The translations under genes were made by a program, and so were the position numbers. The notes below the pieces were generated by a model, which did not search any database, was not told the origin of the DNA, and saw only the letters and a list, made by a program, of their open reading frames with translations. Source: Candidatus Desulfovibrio kirbyi (GTDB taxonomy: Bacteria > Desulfobacterota > Desulfovibrionia > Desulfovibrionales > Desulfovibrionaceae). From it: 64,000 nt of DNA. Location: the NCBI GenBank assembly GCA_013374015.1, contig BLLL01000007.1, forward strand, positions 62,001 to 126,000, in the 5' to 3' direction. Numbering within the stretch: the first letter of the stretch is position 1; every line of letters starts with the position of its first letter. Below, piece after piece: positions 10,069 to 19,000 of the stretch.

Positions 10069-11442
10069 TCAATTCCATTCCCTGAGTGTTTTCTCAGCAT
10101 CAAAATGTTCGTGCACCAGCTTGAACACAACAGGACTCAACAATAACAGGGCAATGAGGTTCGGCAGCGCCATAAGGCCGTTAAAGAGATCGGCTAGATC
10201 CCAGACCAGACTGAATTTTGCCAGCGCGCCGACAGGCACCAGCAAGGTAAAGAAAATGCGAAACGGCAGGGATGCCTCGTGACCAAAAATATACATGCAG
10301 CACCTCTCGCCGTAAACACACCAGCCGAGAATTGTGGAATAGGCAAACAGCACGATGCTCAGGCTCACCACATAGTTGCCCATGCCCGGCAGGGCGTGCT
10401 CAAAGGCAAGGGATGTTATGGTGGCCGCGCTTCGGCTTTCTGTACTTGTCCAGTCGCCGGCAATCAATATGACAATGGCCGTGATGGAGCAGACGATAAT
10501 GGTGTCGATAAATGGATCAAGCATGCCCAGAAAACCCTGCTTCACAGGATTGTCTGTGATGGCCGTCGCATGGGCAATGGGCGCGCTGCCCAGACCGGCT
10601 TCATTGGAAAAAAGACCGCGCGCTATGCCGTAACGCATGGACATCATGACTGTGGCGCCGATAAAGCCGCCCGCGGCGGGAGCCGGCGCGAAGGCATGTC
10701 TGAAAATGCTTAAAAAGGCGGGTCCGATCTTGTCATAGTTGATAATCATGATGAGCACGCCCACAATGATATAAAACAGCGCCATCAAGGGCACCAGAAT
10801 ACCCGTCACATCGCCAACGCGCTTAACGCCGCCCACAACGACAATACCGGTGAGTGCCAGCAGTGTAAGGGCGATTGTCCAAGGCGGAATGTTCAGCGTC
10901 TGTGCCACATTATTGGTGATGGCGTTGGCCTGTGCCATGTTGCCTATGCCAAAGGAGGCAACAATGCCGAACACGGCAAAAAGAAAGGCCAGCCATTTCC
11001 ATTTGCTGCCCAACCCGTTTTTAATGTAGTACATCGGCCCGCCCACATAGGAGCCGTTTGGCGTTGTTTCCCGGTAATGGACGGCAAGGGTTGCCTCGCA
11101 AAATTTTGTGGCCATGCCCAGAGCCGCGGTGACCCACATCCAGAATACAGCCCCGGGACCGCCAAGGGTGATCGCCGTGGCAACGCCGACAATATTTCCC
11201 GTGCCGACCGTCGCGGCCATGGAGGTCATGAGTGCCTTGAAGGGGGAAAGCTCGCCTCCATGGTCTTTGTGGTGATGGCGTCCTTTCCACAAATGCACAA
11301 ACGCGGGACCAACATAACGCCATGGCATGAAGCGCAGCTCAATCGTAAAATAAATGCCCGCGCCCAAAAGCAGGGGAAAGAGTACATAGGGCCCCCAGAC
11401 AATATCGTCCAGCCACGCGACAAGTTGTTCCAGTATTTGCAT
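10069..11442 (-). CDS. Sodium:alanine/glycine symporter (AlsT/AgcS family)
   Basis: 457 aa with roughly ten membrane segments. Family signatures visible are GTGNIVGVATAI, GGPGAVFWMWVTA and GMATKFCEATLAVHYRE near the N-terminus, and GLFSNEAGLGSAPIAHATA in the middle. It should import a small amino acid with Na+ at the inner membrane. It starts 11 bp after the cooF stop, so it may be read through from the coo operon, although no biochemical link is obvious. Confidence 0.92.
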   Translation of the reverse strand: MQILEQLVAWLDDIVWGPYVLFPLLLGAGIYFTIELRFMPWRYVGPAFVHLWKGRHHHKDHGGELSPFKALMTSMAATVGTGNIVGVATAITLGGPGAVFWMWVTAALGMATKFCEATLAVHYRETTPNGSYVGGPMYYIKNGLGSKWKWLAFLFAVFGIVASFGIGNMAQANAITNNVAQTLNIPPWTIALTLLALTGIVVVGGVKRVGDVTGILVPLMALFYIIVGVLIMIINYDKIGPAFLSIFRHAFAPAPAAGGFIGATVMMSMRYGIARGLFSNEAGLGSAPIAHATAITDNPVKQGFLGMLDPFIDTIIVCSITAIVILIAGDWTSTESRSAATITSLAFEHALPGMGNYVVSLSIVLFAYSTILGWCVYGERCCMYIFGHEASLPFRIFFTLLVPVGALAKFSLVWDLADLFNGLMALPNLIALLLLSPVVFKLVHEHFDAEKTLREWN

Positions 11443-11453
11443 GGGTTTTTCTT

Positions 11454-12032
11454 TTATGCTTCCGTAGCGTTTTCAGCAACATTGTCTTTTGCGGCTTTCG
11501 GTTGTATCGGTGATTCAATGACTGTGCCGTCGGGTAATACCAGAGAGAGCGCGCGTGCCGGGCATGCCTCGACACATGCGGTAATCTTTTTGCCGTTGTC
11601 TTCACGCCAGCCTTCGCACATGTCGCAACGGACGCCCACCTCACGGCGCGCGCGCTGGGCCATGGTTTCCGCATTGTCCGCCGTCATATCCGGCATGCCG
11701 ACAGCCTCCATGGCAATGGTGCCGTAAGGACAGGCGGCTATGCACATCTTGCAGGCGGCGCACATCTCTTCGTGCATGATGATTACCCCGTTTGCCTGTT
11801 GTCGCAACGCGCCTGTGGGGCAGATGGCGCAACAGGGGGCCGGGTCGCACTGGTGACAGCGCACTGTGGTTTTGAACAGATCGGTTTTGACCACTTGGGT
11901 GCGTGAAACCAGTTCGTTACGGTGTTTCATGGCTTCTTTTATGGAGATTCCATGGTGGGCAGCAATGCAGGCCATTTCGCAACGGCGGCAGGCGCGGCAT
12001 TTATTGGGTACGACCTGAATGTGTTCGTGCAT
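11454..12032 (-). CDS. cooF: CooF-like polyferredoxin of the Coo hydrogenase
   Basis: 192 aa iron-sulfur protein of the HycB/CooF type. Four cysteine clusters are visible: CRACRRCEMAC, CHQCDPAPCCAICP, CAACKMCIAACP and CDMCEG..CVEACP, enough for four [4Fe-4S] centres. In R. rubrum CooF carries electrons from CO dehydrogenase to the hydrogenase; here no cooS is next to it, so a different donor (ferredoxin or a formate or pyruvate enzyme) is likely. ATG 12032, with a GAGGAAAAGG site, is preferred over TTG 12050. The start overlaps the end of hypA. Confidence 0.88.
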   Translation of the reverse strand: MHEHIQVVPNKCRACRRCEMACIAAHHGISIKEAMKHRNELVSRTQVVKTDLFKTTVRCHQCDPAPCCAICPTGALRQQANGVIIMHEEMCAACKMCIAACPYGTIAMEAVGMPDMTADNAETMAQRARREVGVRCDMCEGWREDNGKKITACVEACPARALSLVLPDGTVIESPIQPKAAKDNVAENATEA

Positions 12033-12405
12033 GGTCCTTTTCCTCTTCAACGCGTAAGGACGTGAGGCTTAAGCCATGTCCCCCGCTGAAATGAAGTTCA
12101 CCAGCTCCGCAACGCCGGCAGACAAAGCTCCTCTGTGTCAGGCTGAACGTATGTCCGCAGGCCGTGCATTCGCAATCAAGCGGCACGGTGTTTAACGTCA
12201 GTGTTGCGCCTTCGGCCAATGTGCCTTCCGCAAAAAGTTCAAAACAACCGGTCAGCGTCTGCGGCTCTACGCTTGCTATCAAACCGATGTCACAGACAAT
12301 TTCCTGAATGCGCACAGCGCGGTTTGCCGGATTGTCCGCATTGTGTGTGTCCACTGCCCCAAGGGCAATACGCAAAAGTTCCTGAACAAGGCTTGCCTCA
12401 TGCAT
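12001..12405 (-). CDS. hypA: Hydrogenase nickel-insertion protein HypA
   Basis: 134 aa. Nickel ligands His2-Glu3 are present (MHEASLVQELL), and the zinc site uses two CXXC pairs (CTAC and CRRC). HypA with HypB loads Ni into the large subunit of [NiFe] hydrogenases. Placed between cooH and cooF exactly as in the D. vulgaris coo cluster; it overlaps cooF by about 32 bp. hypB-F are not in the window. Confidence 0.93.
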   Translation of the reverse strand: MHEASLVQELLRIALGAVDTHNADNPANRAVRIQEIVCDIGLIASVEPQTLTGCFELFAEGTLAEGATLTLNTVPLDCECTACGHTFSLTQRSFVCRRCGAGELHFSGGHGLSLTSLRVEEEKDHARTHSGRTQ

Positions 12406-12436
12406 TTTCTTGTCCGGCTGTCAGAGGCGCGTCGCG

Positions 12437-13516
12437 CTAGCGCTCGGTGCAGGAAACACACGGGTCAATGCTGTTGGTAATCAATGCCACATCGGCTACT
12501 TTGCAGTCTTTCATCATCACGCCCAGCGCTTCCCAGTTCATGTAGGAAGGCACGCGCCACTTGAGCCTTTGCGGCACATCGGTGCCGTATGTGCGGATAA
12601 AGTAAAAAACTTCACCCCGCGGCGCTTCTGACCTGGCGCAGGCTTCGTCTACGGGAACCCGTTGCAGGTGCTTTGTTGTCGGCCCTTCGGGGGTCATACG
12701 ACAGCACTGGCGTACCAGGCCGATGGATTCAAAGATTTCGTCCAGGCGAACTCTGGTGCGGGAGTAAATGCAGCAGTCGTCATGGGTGATCATGTTAAAT
12801 TTGAGTTCAGGAAAAGCGGCGTAGGGAGAATTTTTACGCACGTCTATGGCAACGCCGGAACCGCGCGCGACAGGGCCAACCACGCCTAGGCGCAGTGCGT
12901 CCGCCTTCGGCAGAAGACCAAGACCTTTTGTGCGTCCGATCACCATGCTGTTGGTGGCAAAAATTTCGCGCAATTCGTCCACAGCCGGCTCAACTTTTTC
13001 CAGTACGCCAAGAATATAGGTAAACTTTTCAGGCGTCAGGTCGCATTTGACTCCGCCTATGCAGTTTTGGGCGAGATTCATGCGGTTGCCGTAGACGGTT
13101 TCCTTGAGATCCTGCACCATTTCACGCACTTCCATGGTGTGCATGAACAGCGATTTGAAGCCGATTATGTGCGCCTGGATGGCGGTGTTGAAAAGATGTG
13201 ATGCTATCCGCTTGATTTCTTCGGCCATTGTGCGCAGAAATATGGCGCGCCGGGGTATGGTCAGCCCTGTTACGTTTTCCACAGCCATGCAGTAAGTGAA
13301 GGAATGGCTGTTGGAGCACAGGGAACAGACGCGTTCCGTCAGTGTGGCGTTCTGGACAAAATTGCGCTGTGCGGCCATGGCCTCCATGCCGCGGTGCACA
13401 TGCCCTGAGGTCAGATTGACATTGCGTACGGTTTCGCCTTCGACGGTAAGGTTAAAATAGACCGGTTCTTCCAGAGCTACGTGTACCGGCCCCAAGGGGA
13501 GTGTATAGGTATTCAT
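12437..13516 (-). CDS. cooH: Coo-type energy-converting [NiFe] hydrogenase, catalytic large subunit
   Basis: 359 aa group 4 [NiFe] hydrogenase large subunit, related to NuoD. The four Ni-Fe ligands are present: Cys64 and Cys67 in RVCSLC and Cys353 and Cys356 in DPCVSC. The protein stops at DPCVSCTER, so there is no C-terminal peptide of the kind removed by maturation proteases. ATG 13516 is supported by homology-like N-terminus (NTYTLPLGPVHVALEEP); the 12 residues upstream lie inside cooU. It reduces protons with ferredoxin electrons, or the reverse, at the membrane. Confidence 0.95.
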   Translation of the reverse strand: MNTYTLPLGPVHVALEEPVYFNLTVEGETVRNVNLTSGHVHRGMEAMAAQRNFVQNATLTERVCSLCSNSHSFTYCMAVENVTGLTIPRRAIFLRTMAEEIKRIASHLFNTAIQAHIIGFKSLFMHTMEVREMVQDLKETVYGNRMNLAQNCIGGVKCDLTPEKFTYILGVLEKVEPAVDELREIFATNSMVIGRTKGLGLLPKADALRLGVVGPVARGSGVAIDVRKNSPYAAFPELKFNMITHDDCCIYSRTRVRLDEIFESIGLVRQCCRMTPEGPTTKHLQRVPVDEACARSEAPRGEVFYFIRTYGTDVPQRLKWRVPSYMNWEALGVMMKDCKVADVALITNSIDPCVSCTER

Positions 13517-14049
13517 GATGCTGCCCCCTTGTCGCTGAGAATGCGTTCCCAAAGGGCGGAACTGGACGCGCCGTTCATCATGACGGAAAGCGGAACACTG
13601 TTTTTCAGGAGGCCCTGATCCAGTTCTTCGTCCAGAAACAGGCGACGCGGATTAGGTTGATTGGCCACAGCAATGCCATAAAGCTCCATCATTTCACGTT
13701 CATGCCAGTCCGCATTGGCAAAGAGCGGGGTGATGGAAGGCACGGTAGGCCATTCTCCGTTCAGAATAACGGTAATGTTGATAATCGCGCGTTCACACTC
13801 AAAATGGTAACAGACCTGCTGCATGGGATCGCCCAACTGACGGGTATTGTAGGCTGTTATCATGCACAGGCGTGCGCCGGCGTTGCGCAAGGCCTCGGCC
13901 GCCTTTGTCAAAAGGCGGGGATTGTCTAAGGTAAACCAGTGGAAGGGGTTGCTGAAGGCATCGGTTGAGTGGCGAACGTCGCCCCCATTGGCGCACAGGA
14001 CTGCAATGTTCTTTGTGATATACGTATTGTCCCGCAGCGTGTCTTGCAT
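13513..14049 (-). CDS. cooU: Coo hydrogenase NuoC-like subunit
   Basis: 178 aa protein with the 30-kDa NADH-dehydrogenase (NuoC) fold: the segment LFANADWHEREMMELYGI matches the family signature xxWxEREAYDxFGI, followed by PNPRRLFLDEE. In Coo/Ech hydrogenases this subunit packs against the large subunit and has no cofactor. It overlaps the start of cooH by 4 bp, which suggests translational coupling. Confidence 0.88.
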   Translation of the reverse strand: MQDTLRDNTYITKNIAVLCANGGDVRHSTDAFSNPFHWFTLDNPRLLTKAAEALRNAGARLCMITAYNTRQLGDPMQQVCYHFECERAIINITVILNGEWPTVPSITPLFANADWHEREMMELYGIAVANQPNPRRLFLDEELDQGLLKNSVPLSVMMNGASSSALWERILSDKGAAS

Positions 14050-14079
14050 GGCGTATCCTTACTCTTACGGGTGGGTTGG

Positions 14080-14625
14080 TCAACTGTTTTCAGCTTTGGC
14101 CGCGTCCGCACCGGAGTTCTGAACAATCTGGCTCGCGGCTTCTATCTGACGGCATTTTGGACAGAGAGAACGAATTTTTTCAGGATCAACATCTGATGCG
14201 GCATACAGACGCTTCAGCATCGGCAGCGGCAAAGGACGTATCATGGCACCGCAGTTGGAGCAAGGGGTAAATTTGATGGTGTGCCGCTCCACAAGGGCAT
14301 ATTTCTCGTCTGCGGCATGCGCCAGGTGCCAGTCGTCAGATATCGACATGGCGCCCATTGGGCAGTAGTGCTTGCACGAGGCGCACAAACAGCAGGTATT
14401 TCTCCAGACAGTGATGGTATAGCCGCTCGCGTCGCTTAGTGGCGTAATGTTGATGGCCTTGGCAGTACAGGAATACACGCACATGCCGCAACCCATGCAG
14501 AGTTCGGGGTTTATCAGCACCTTGCCGCGTATGCTCGGCGGCGAAAATGTTTTGCCGAACGGATACGGGTCGGTGCACGGCCCTTCCAGCAGGTTGCGAA
14601 ACAGAACTTTCAGAAAACCTGCCAT
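14080..14625 (-). CDS. cooX: Coo hydrogenase ferredoxin-like subunit (NuoI-like)
   Basis: 181 aa from ATG 14625, one base after the cooL stop. Two [4Fe-4S] motifs are seen: CMGCGMCVYSC and CCLCASCKHYCP. A C-terminal pair of CXXC motifs (CSNC, CPKC) may form a zinc ribbon. It should pass electrons from CooF to the proximal cluster in CooL. The longer upstream frame was rejected because it lies inside cooL. Confidence 0.9.
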   Translation of the reverse strand: MAGFLKVLFRNLLEGPCTDPYPFGKTFSPPSIRGKVLINPELCMGCGMCVYSCTAKAINITPLSDASGYTITVWRNTCCLCASCKHYCPMGAMSISDDWHLAHAADEKYALVERHTIKFTPCSNCGAMIRPLPLPMLKRLYAASDVDPEKIRSLCPKCRQIEAASQIVQNSGADAAKAENS

Positions 14626-14626
14626 G

Positions 14627-15076
14627 TCATTTCTCCAGACCCAGTTTTTTGAGCCAGATTGAGCGCGCCAACACAACGCTTTCCAAGATTGCCTGAGGGC
14701 GCGGCGGACAGCCGGGAACATTCACGTCCACAGGAATGTAGCGGTCGATTGGTCCCCTGATGGAATACCCTTCGCGAAAAACGCCGCCGGAAATGGGGCA
14801 GACACCCACAGCCACAGTGACTTTCGGCTCGGGAATATCGTGCCATACGCGCAGGACGCGGTCGCGCATCCGTGCCGTCAGAGGCCCCGTTATCAGCACT
14901 ATATCGGCATGGCGCGGGCTACCGCAGTATTTGCAGCCAAAGCGTTCCACATCGTAGCGTGGAATACAGGCGGTTGTTGCAAGTTCCACATCACAGCCGT
15001 TACACGATCCGGCATTGATGCGGAACAGCCACGGCGAACTGACAGACAGTTTTTTGAGCATTGTGTCCAATGACAC
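14627..15076 (-). CDS. cooL: Coo hydrogenase small subunit (NuoB-like)
   Basis: 149 aa. It has the N2-type cluster ligands: GSCNGCDVEL near the N-terminus, GVCPISGGVF and PGCPPRPQAIL. This is the electron-transfer small subunit that holds the proximal [4Fe-4S] cluster next to the Ni-Fe site in CooH. It is tightly coupled to cooX and follows cooK by 10 bp. Confidence 0.93.
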   Translation of the reverse strand: MSLDTMLKKLSVSSPWLFRINAGSCNGCDVELATTACIPRYDVERFGCKYCGSPRHADIVLITGPLTARMRDRVLRVWHDIPEPKVTVAVGVCPISGGVFREGYSIRGPIDRYIPVDVNVPGCPPRPQAILESVVLARSIWLKKLGLEK

Positions 15077-15086
15077 GGCGGCCTCC

Positions 15087-16055
15087 TTATATTACCCAGA
15101 CAAGAATCAGGCTGCACAGGGCAAGCGCCATGGGGACTGTAATATAAAATCGGAATGCCTGATCAATGCGAAAACGCCCTGTGGCCGATTTGACAAGCGT
15201 TAAAGAGATGAGCATCAGCACAAGGCATTTTACAATGAACCAGATCAGATTTATCGGCCACCATTGGCTGATAACCCCGGGGAAAAACAGGGCGACGCCA
15301 AGCCCCAGAACAACAAAGGTTTTGAGCGCTGAGGTGATCTGAAAAAGTGCCAGCAAGGGTCCGCCGTATTCCAGAAGGGGACCTTCAATGATTTCTGTTT
15401 CCGCCTCGGGAATGTCAAAGGGAATCGCCCCCATAGTGCCGGGCAGAAAGATGAGGTAGGCGATGAAGGCAGGTATCATGGACGGATTAAGGCCCAAGGA
15501 ACCGTTTTCCTGTTGCCACAAGACGATTTTCAGCAGGGAGAACTCCGCCCCCCATGTGCCGGCTATAGACTTGCCCACAAGCATGGCTACGGAAAGCAGG
15601 ATCATGAGCAACGGGGTTTCGTAGGCAAGCATCATCAGCATTTCACGGGAAAAGCCGATCGCGCTGAAGGGAGAACTGGAGGCTGATCCTCCCAGCATGA
15701 TGGCGATTGCCGGTATGGGGAGCAGATAAAAAATGACTAGCAGATCGCCCATGTTGGACAAGCCGTCAAAGACGCCCGCAATGGGGATAAAGGCCGCGCA
15801 GACCGCCATTCCGGTGAAGCCGAAGACCGGCGCCAGCAAAAATGCCTGCCGGCACGCTGTCTTGGGGATCATGGTTTCCTTGGTCAGCAGTTTTGCCGCG
15901 TCAATCCACGGTTGTAACAACGGAGGTCCTACGCGCCGCTGCAAGCGCGCTTCCACGCGGCGGTCAATGCCCTTGAAGAGGAAGCCTATCGCGAGCGCAA
16001 AGAGGCCGCCGGGAAAGATACACATGTGCATAATGCCGAGCAGGGTATCGGTCAT
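15087..16055 (-). CDS. cooK: Coo hydrogenase membrane anchor (NuoH-like)
   Basis: 322 aa with about eight membrane helices and NuoH motifs: GIDRRVEARLQRRVGPPLLQPWID, the glutamate-rich loop FDIPEAETEIIEGPLLEYGG, and YETPLLMILL. It connects the hydrogenase module to the ion-pumping subunit CooM, whose stop codon its start overlaps. Confidence 0.92.
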   Translation of the reverse strand: MTDTLLGIMHMCIFPGGLFALAIGFLFKGIDRRVEARLQRRVGPPLLQPWIDAAKLLTKETMIPKTACRQAFLLAPVFGFTGMAVCAAFIPIAGVFDGLSNMGDLLVIFYLLPIPAIAIMLGGSASSSPFSAIGFSREMLMMLAYETPLLMILLSVAMLVGKSIAGTWGAEFSLLKIVLWQQENGSLGLNPSMIPAFIAYLIFLPGTMGAIPFDIPEAETEIIEGPLLEYGGPLLALFQITSALKTFVVLGLGVALFFPGVISQWWPINLIWFIVKCLVLMLISLTLVKSATGRFRIDQAFRFYITVPMALALCSLILVWVI

Positions 16056-19000
16056 GACTGGGTCTCCTCAGGAGTGGAGGCTGTGTCGGTGAAAAACGGT
16101 ACACCGCCGAATATGCTGGTTGGCCCCATACGGCTTGACGCGACTTGCGGCGGCAAGCCGCAGGTATGCACGTCAATTTCGTGCAGACGGGTGAATCTGC
16201 GCACAAAATAGCGACCGGTGTAGAACGCGAGAGCCGCCATGATGGAGATGGCAGTGGCGTTCCATGTGCCCGGGCCGGAGATGACGCCGGCGAAGTTTAC
16301 GTTCAGCGGCGTGAGCCAGTATTCCGTAAGGATGGTGTTGATGGGCTTGAGAGCAAGACCCGGGAAAATGCCCGTGACAAGACAGCCGAAGGCCAGAATG
16401 CCCATGGGAATGCGCATGACGACAGGAGCTTCGCGCACATGGTCGAGGTTTGCCGAGAGCTGTCCGAGGAATGCCGCATGCAGGAATTTGGTGACATAGG
16501 CCAGCGTCAGTACGCTGCCCACCAGGGAGAGCAGGGCGAGCAATGGCTGCCCGCTCTGCATAAGCGCGTGATAAATAAGCCATTTTGATGAAAATCCGCT
16601 GGTAGGCGGTACGCCGACAAGCGACAGGCCGCCGATGGCGAAGACCGCAAGGGTGAAGGGCATTTTGCGTCCGATTCCGCCAAGTTCTTCTAGGCTTTCC
16701 TTGTGCGTTGTGAACATGACAGAGCCGCAGATCAAAAAGAGCAGATCCTTGAAAAAGATATGGTTGAAAACATGCAGCAGACCGCCTGCCCATCCCAGAT
16801 TGCCGCCGGCACCGACAGCCAGCACCATGTAGCCGAGCTGGCTGACCGTTGAGTAAATGAAGATGAGTTTCAGCCCGTTGACCTGAAGGGCGCGCACTGC
16901 GGAATAAATAATGGTGAAGCCACCGATCCACATGACAAAAATATTGATGACGTGTTGGTCCACAGCCGTCACAATGCCGTTGATGGCAAAGGCGCCGCCG
17001 ATCATGGCAAACAGCTTGACAAGGCCGACTATCGCACTTTTCAGCAGCACTGAAGAAATGTATCCGGAAACAGGCGTCGGCGCGAGAGCCGGGTGCATCT
17101 GCCAGTCAATGCGCAGGGGCAGTTGGGCAGCTTTCATGACAAAACCGACAGCCAGCAGGGCCATGCCGAGCCACGCCGTGTAGCCGGAAAGCTCAGGCTG
17201 CACCGCGTCAAGTACGGCTGTTGTGAAGGGCGTCAGCGGGCCGAGTACGCAGATTCCGACAAAGAGGAATCCTGCGCCGAGCAGATTGAAGAAAAAGTAC
17301 TTGAACGCTTCGCGCAGCGAGGGGGTTGTCCCCTCGTGGGCGATGGCCATGTACAGCGTCCAGGAACTCATGATTTCCCAGAAAAGGAAGAAGCTCAAAA
17401 GATAGCGGCTTGCGGCCATGCCCACCAGCGCGCCGCACATACAGGTAAAGGCGCCGTAAAAGCGCCACTGCGTGTGGCTGTGTTCCATATAGCCGACAGC
17501 GTAGGCCATGTTCAGCGCGCCTATCAGCGGCACAATCAGGGCAAAACAGTAAGAGAGCATGTCCATCCCGCGCCCGAACAGGAGCACCAGAAGGGCCGTG
17601 AACAACAGTACCGCCACGGAACTCCAACCGGCTTTTTTGCGGTCTTTTGTGAACAGGGCGGGAAGCAGGGCGCCGAATATGGGCACGATAACATAGATCG
17701 GCCAAGGCACGGAGAGCGCGTCCATGATGCCGACATCGTTGAGTATCGGCTCAAAGCAGAGCGAGGAGGCCGCCACAATGATATTCATGGGTAGTTGCGG
17801 GACAAGGCAGAAAAGGAGTGAGAGCGCGGCCAGTACGCCCAAACTCAGGCGCATGGAAAGGGGCGCTTCCGCAACGACCGGCAGATGCGCTGGACGTTCT
17901 TCAAAAACCAGTGTTTTGAGGATACGTGAATAGTAGATCGCCCCAGCCAGAGAGCCTGCCAGAATGAGCGCGGAAAGCCATATCTGACCGGCGTTTGCCG
18001 CGGCCTGTATCATCAGGTACTTGCTGTAAAACGCGCCGAAGGGCGGCAGGCCCATGATGCTGACAAGTCCGACGCACATACAGGCGACCGTCCAGGGCAT
18101 GTGACGCCCGAGACCTTTCATGTCCGCCAGATTGCGGGAACCCGTCCGAACGATCAGCGCGCCGGCACCGAGGAAGAGCAGGTCTTTCATAACAGCGTGA
18201 TTGAGCACATGCCACAGGGCACCCGTTGTGGCAAGCCATGTGCCAAGACCGAGCACAAGCGTTATTTCGCCAATCTGCCCCAGTGTGGAATAGGCCAGCA
18301 TTCGTTTGATGTCGCTCTGGAGCAGAGCCATGATTTCACCGTAAATCAGCGTGGCCGTGCCCATGGACACAAGGGCTGTGCCGAACCAGGTGAGACCGAA
18401 CAGGCCGGGCATTTCGCCTGTCTGTTCGCCCGCCATCACAAAGACAACGCTGACAATGCCGAAAAGCCCCATCTTGGTGATAACGCCGGACAGCGGGCCG
18501 GACACGGAAGACGGTGCCGCGGGGTGCGCGTCGGGCAGCCAGGAATGCAGGGGCACAAGACCTGCCTTGGCCGCGAAACCGGCAAGGCAGAAGGTGAGCG
18601 CGATTTTGATCCACACGGGGCTGATTCCGGCGGGCAGCCCTCCCCTTAGGCCTTCCAGCAAGAAAAGGCCCGGTAACATAAACAGCGCGCCGCCCGCGCA
18701 TATGACATAGTATTTCAGCGCGGCGTCAAACGACGTGCGGTTGCTTTCATGGGCAACCAGAAAGTAGGAGGCAAAGGTCATCAGTTCCCAGTAGCCGTAC
18801 AGCGCGTCATTCCCCGGAGCGGAAACAATGCCCGCCAGCGAGGCGAAGGTCAGCGGCAGAAAAAAATAGTACCAGCCACGGCGTTCGCCGTGAATGTAGC
18901 CAAGGGAATAGACGCTGACGATAAGCCCGATGAGTGTGATAATTATCAAAAAAAGACGCGTTAACGGCGTGCTTTGCACGGTGTATGACAGAATGAGCGC

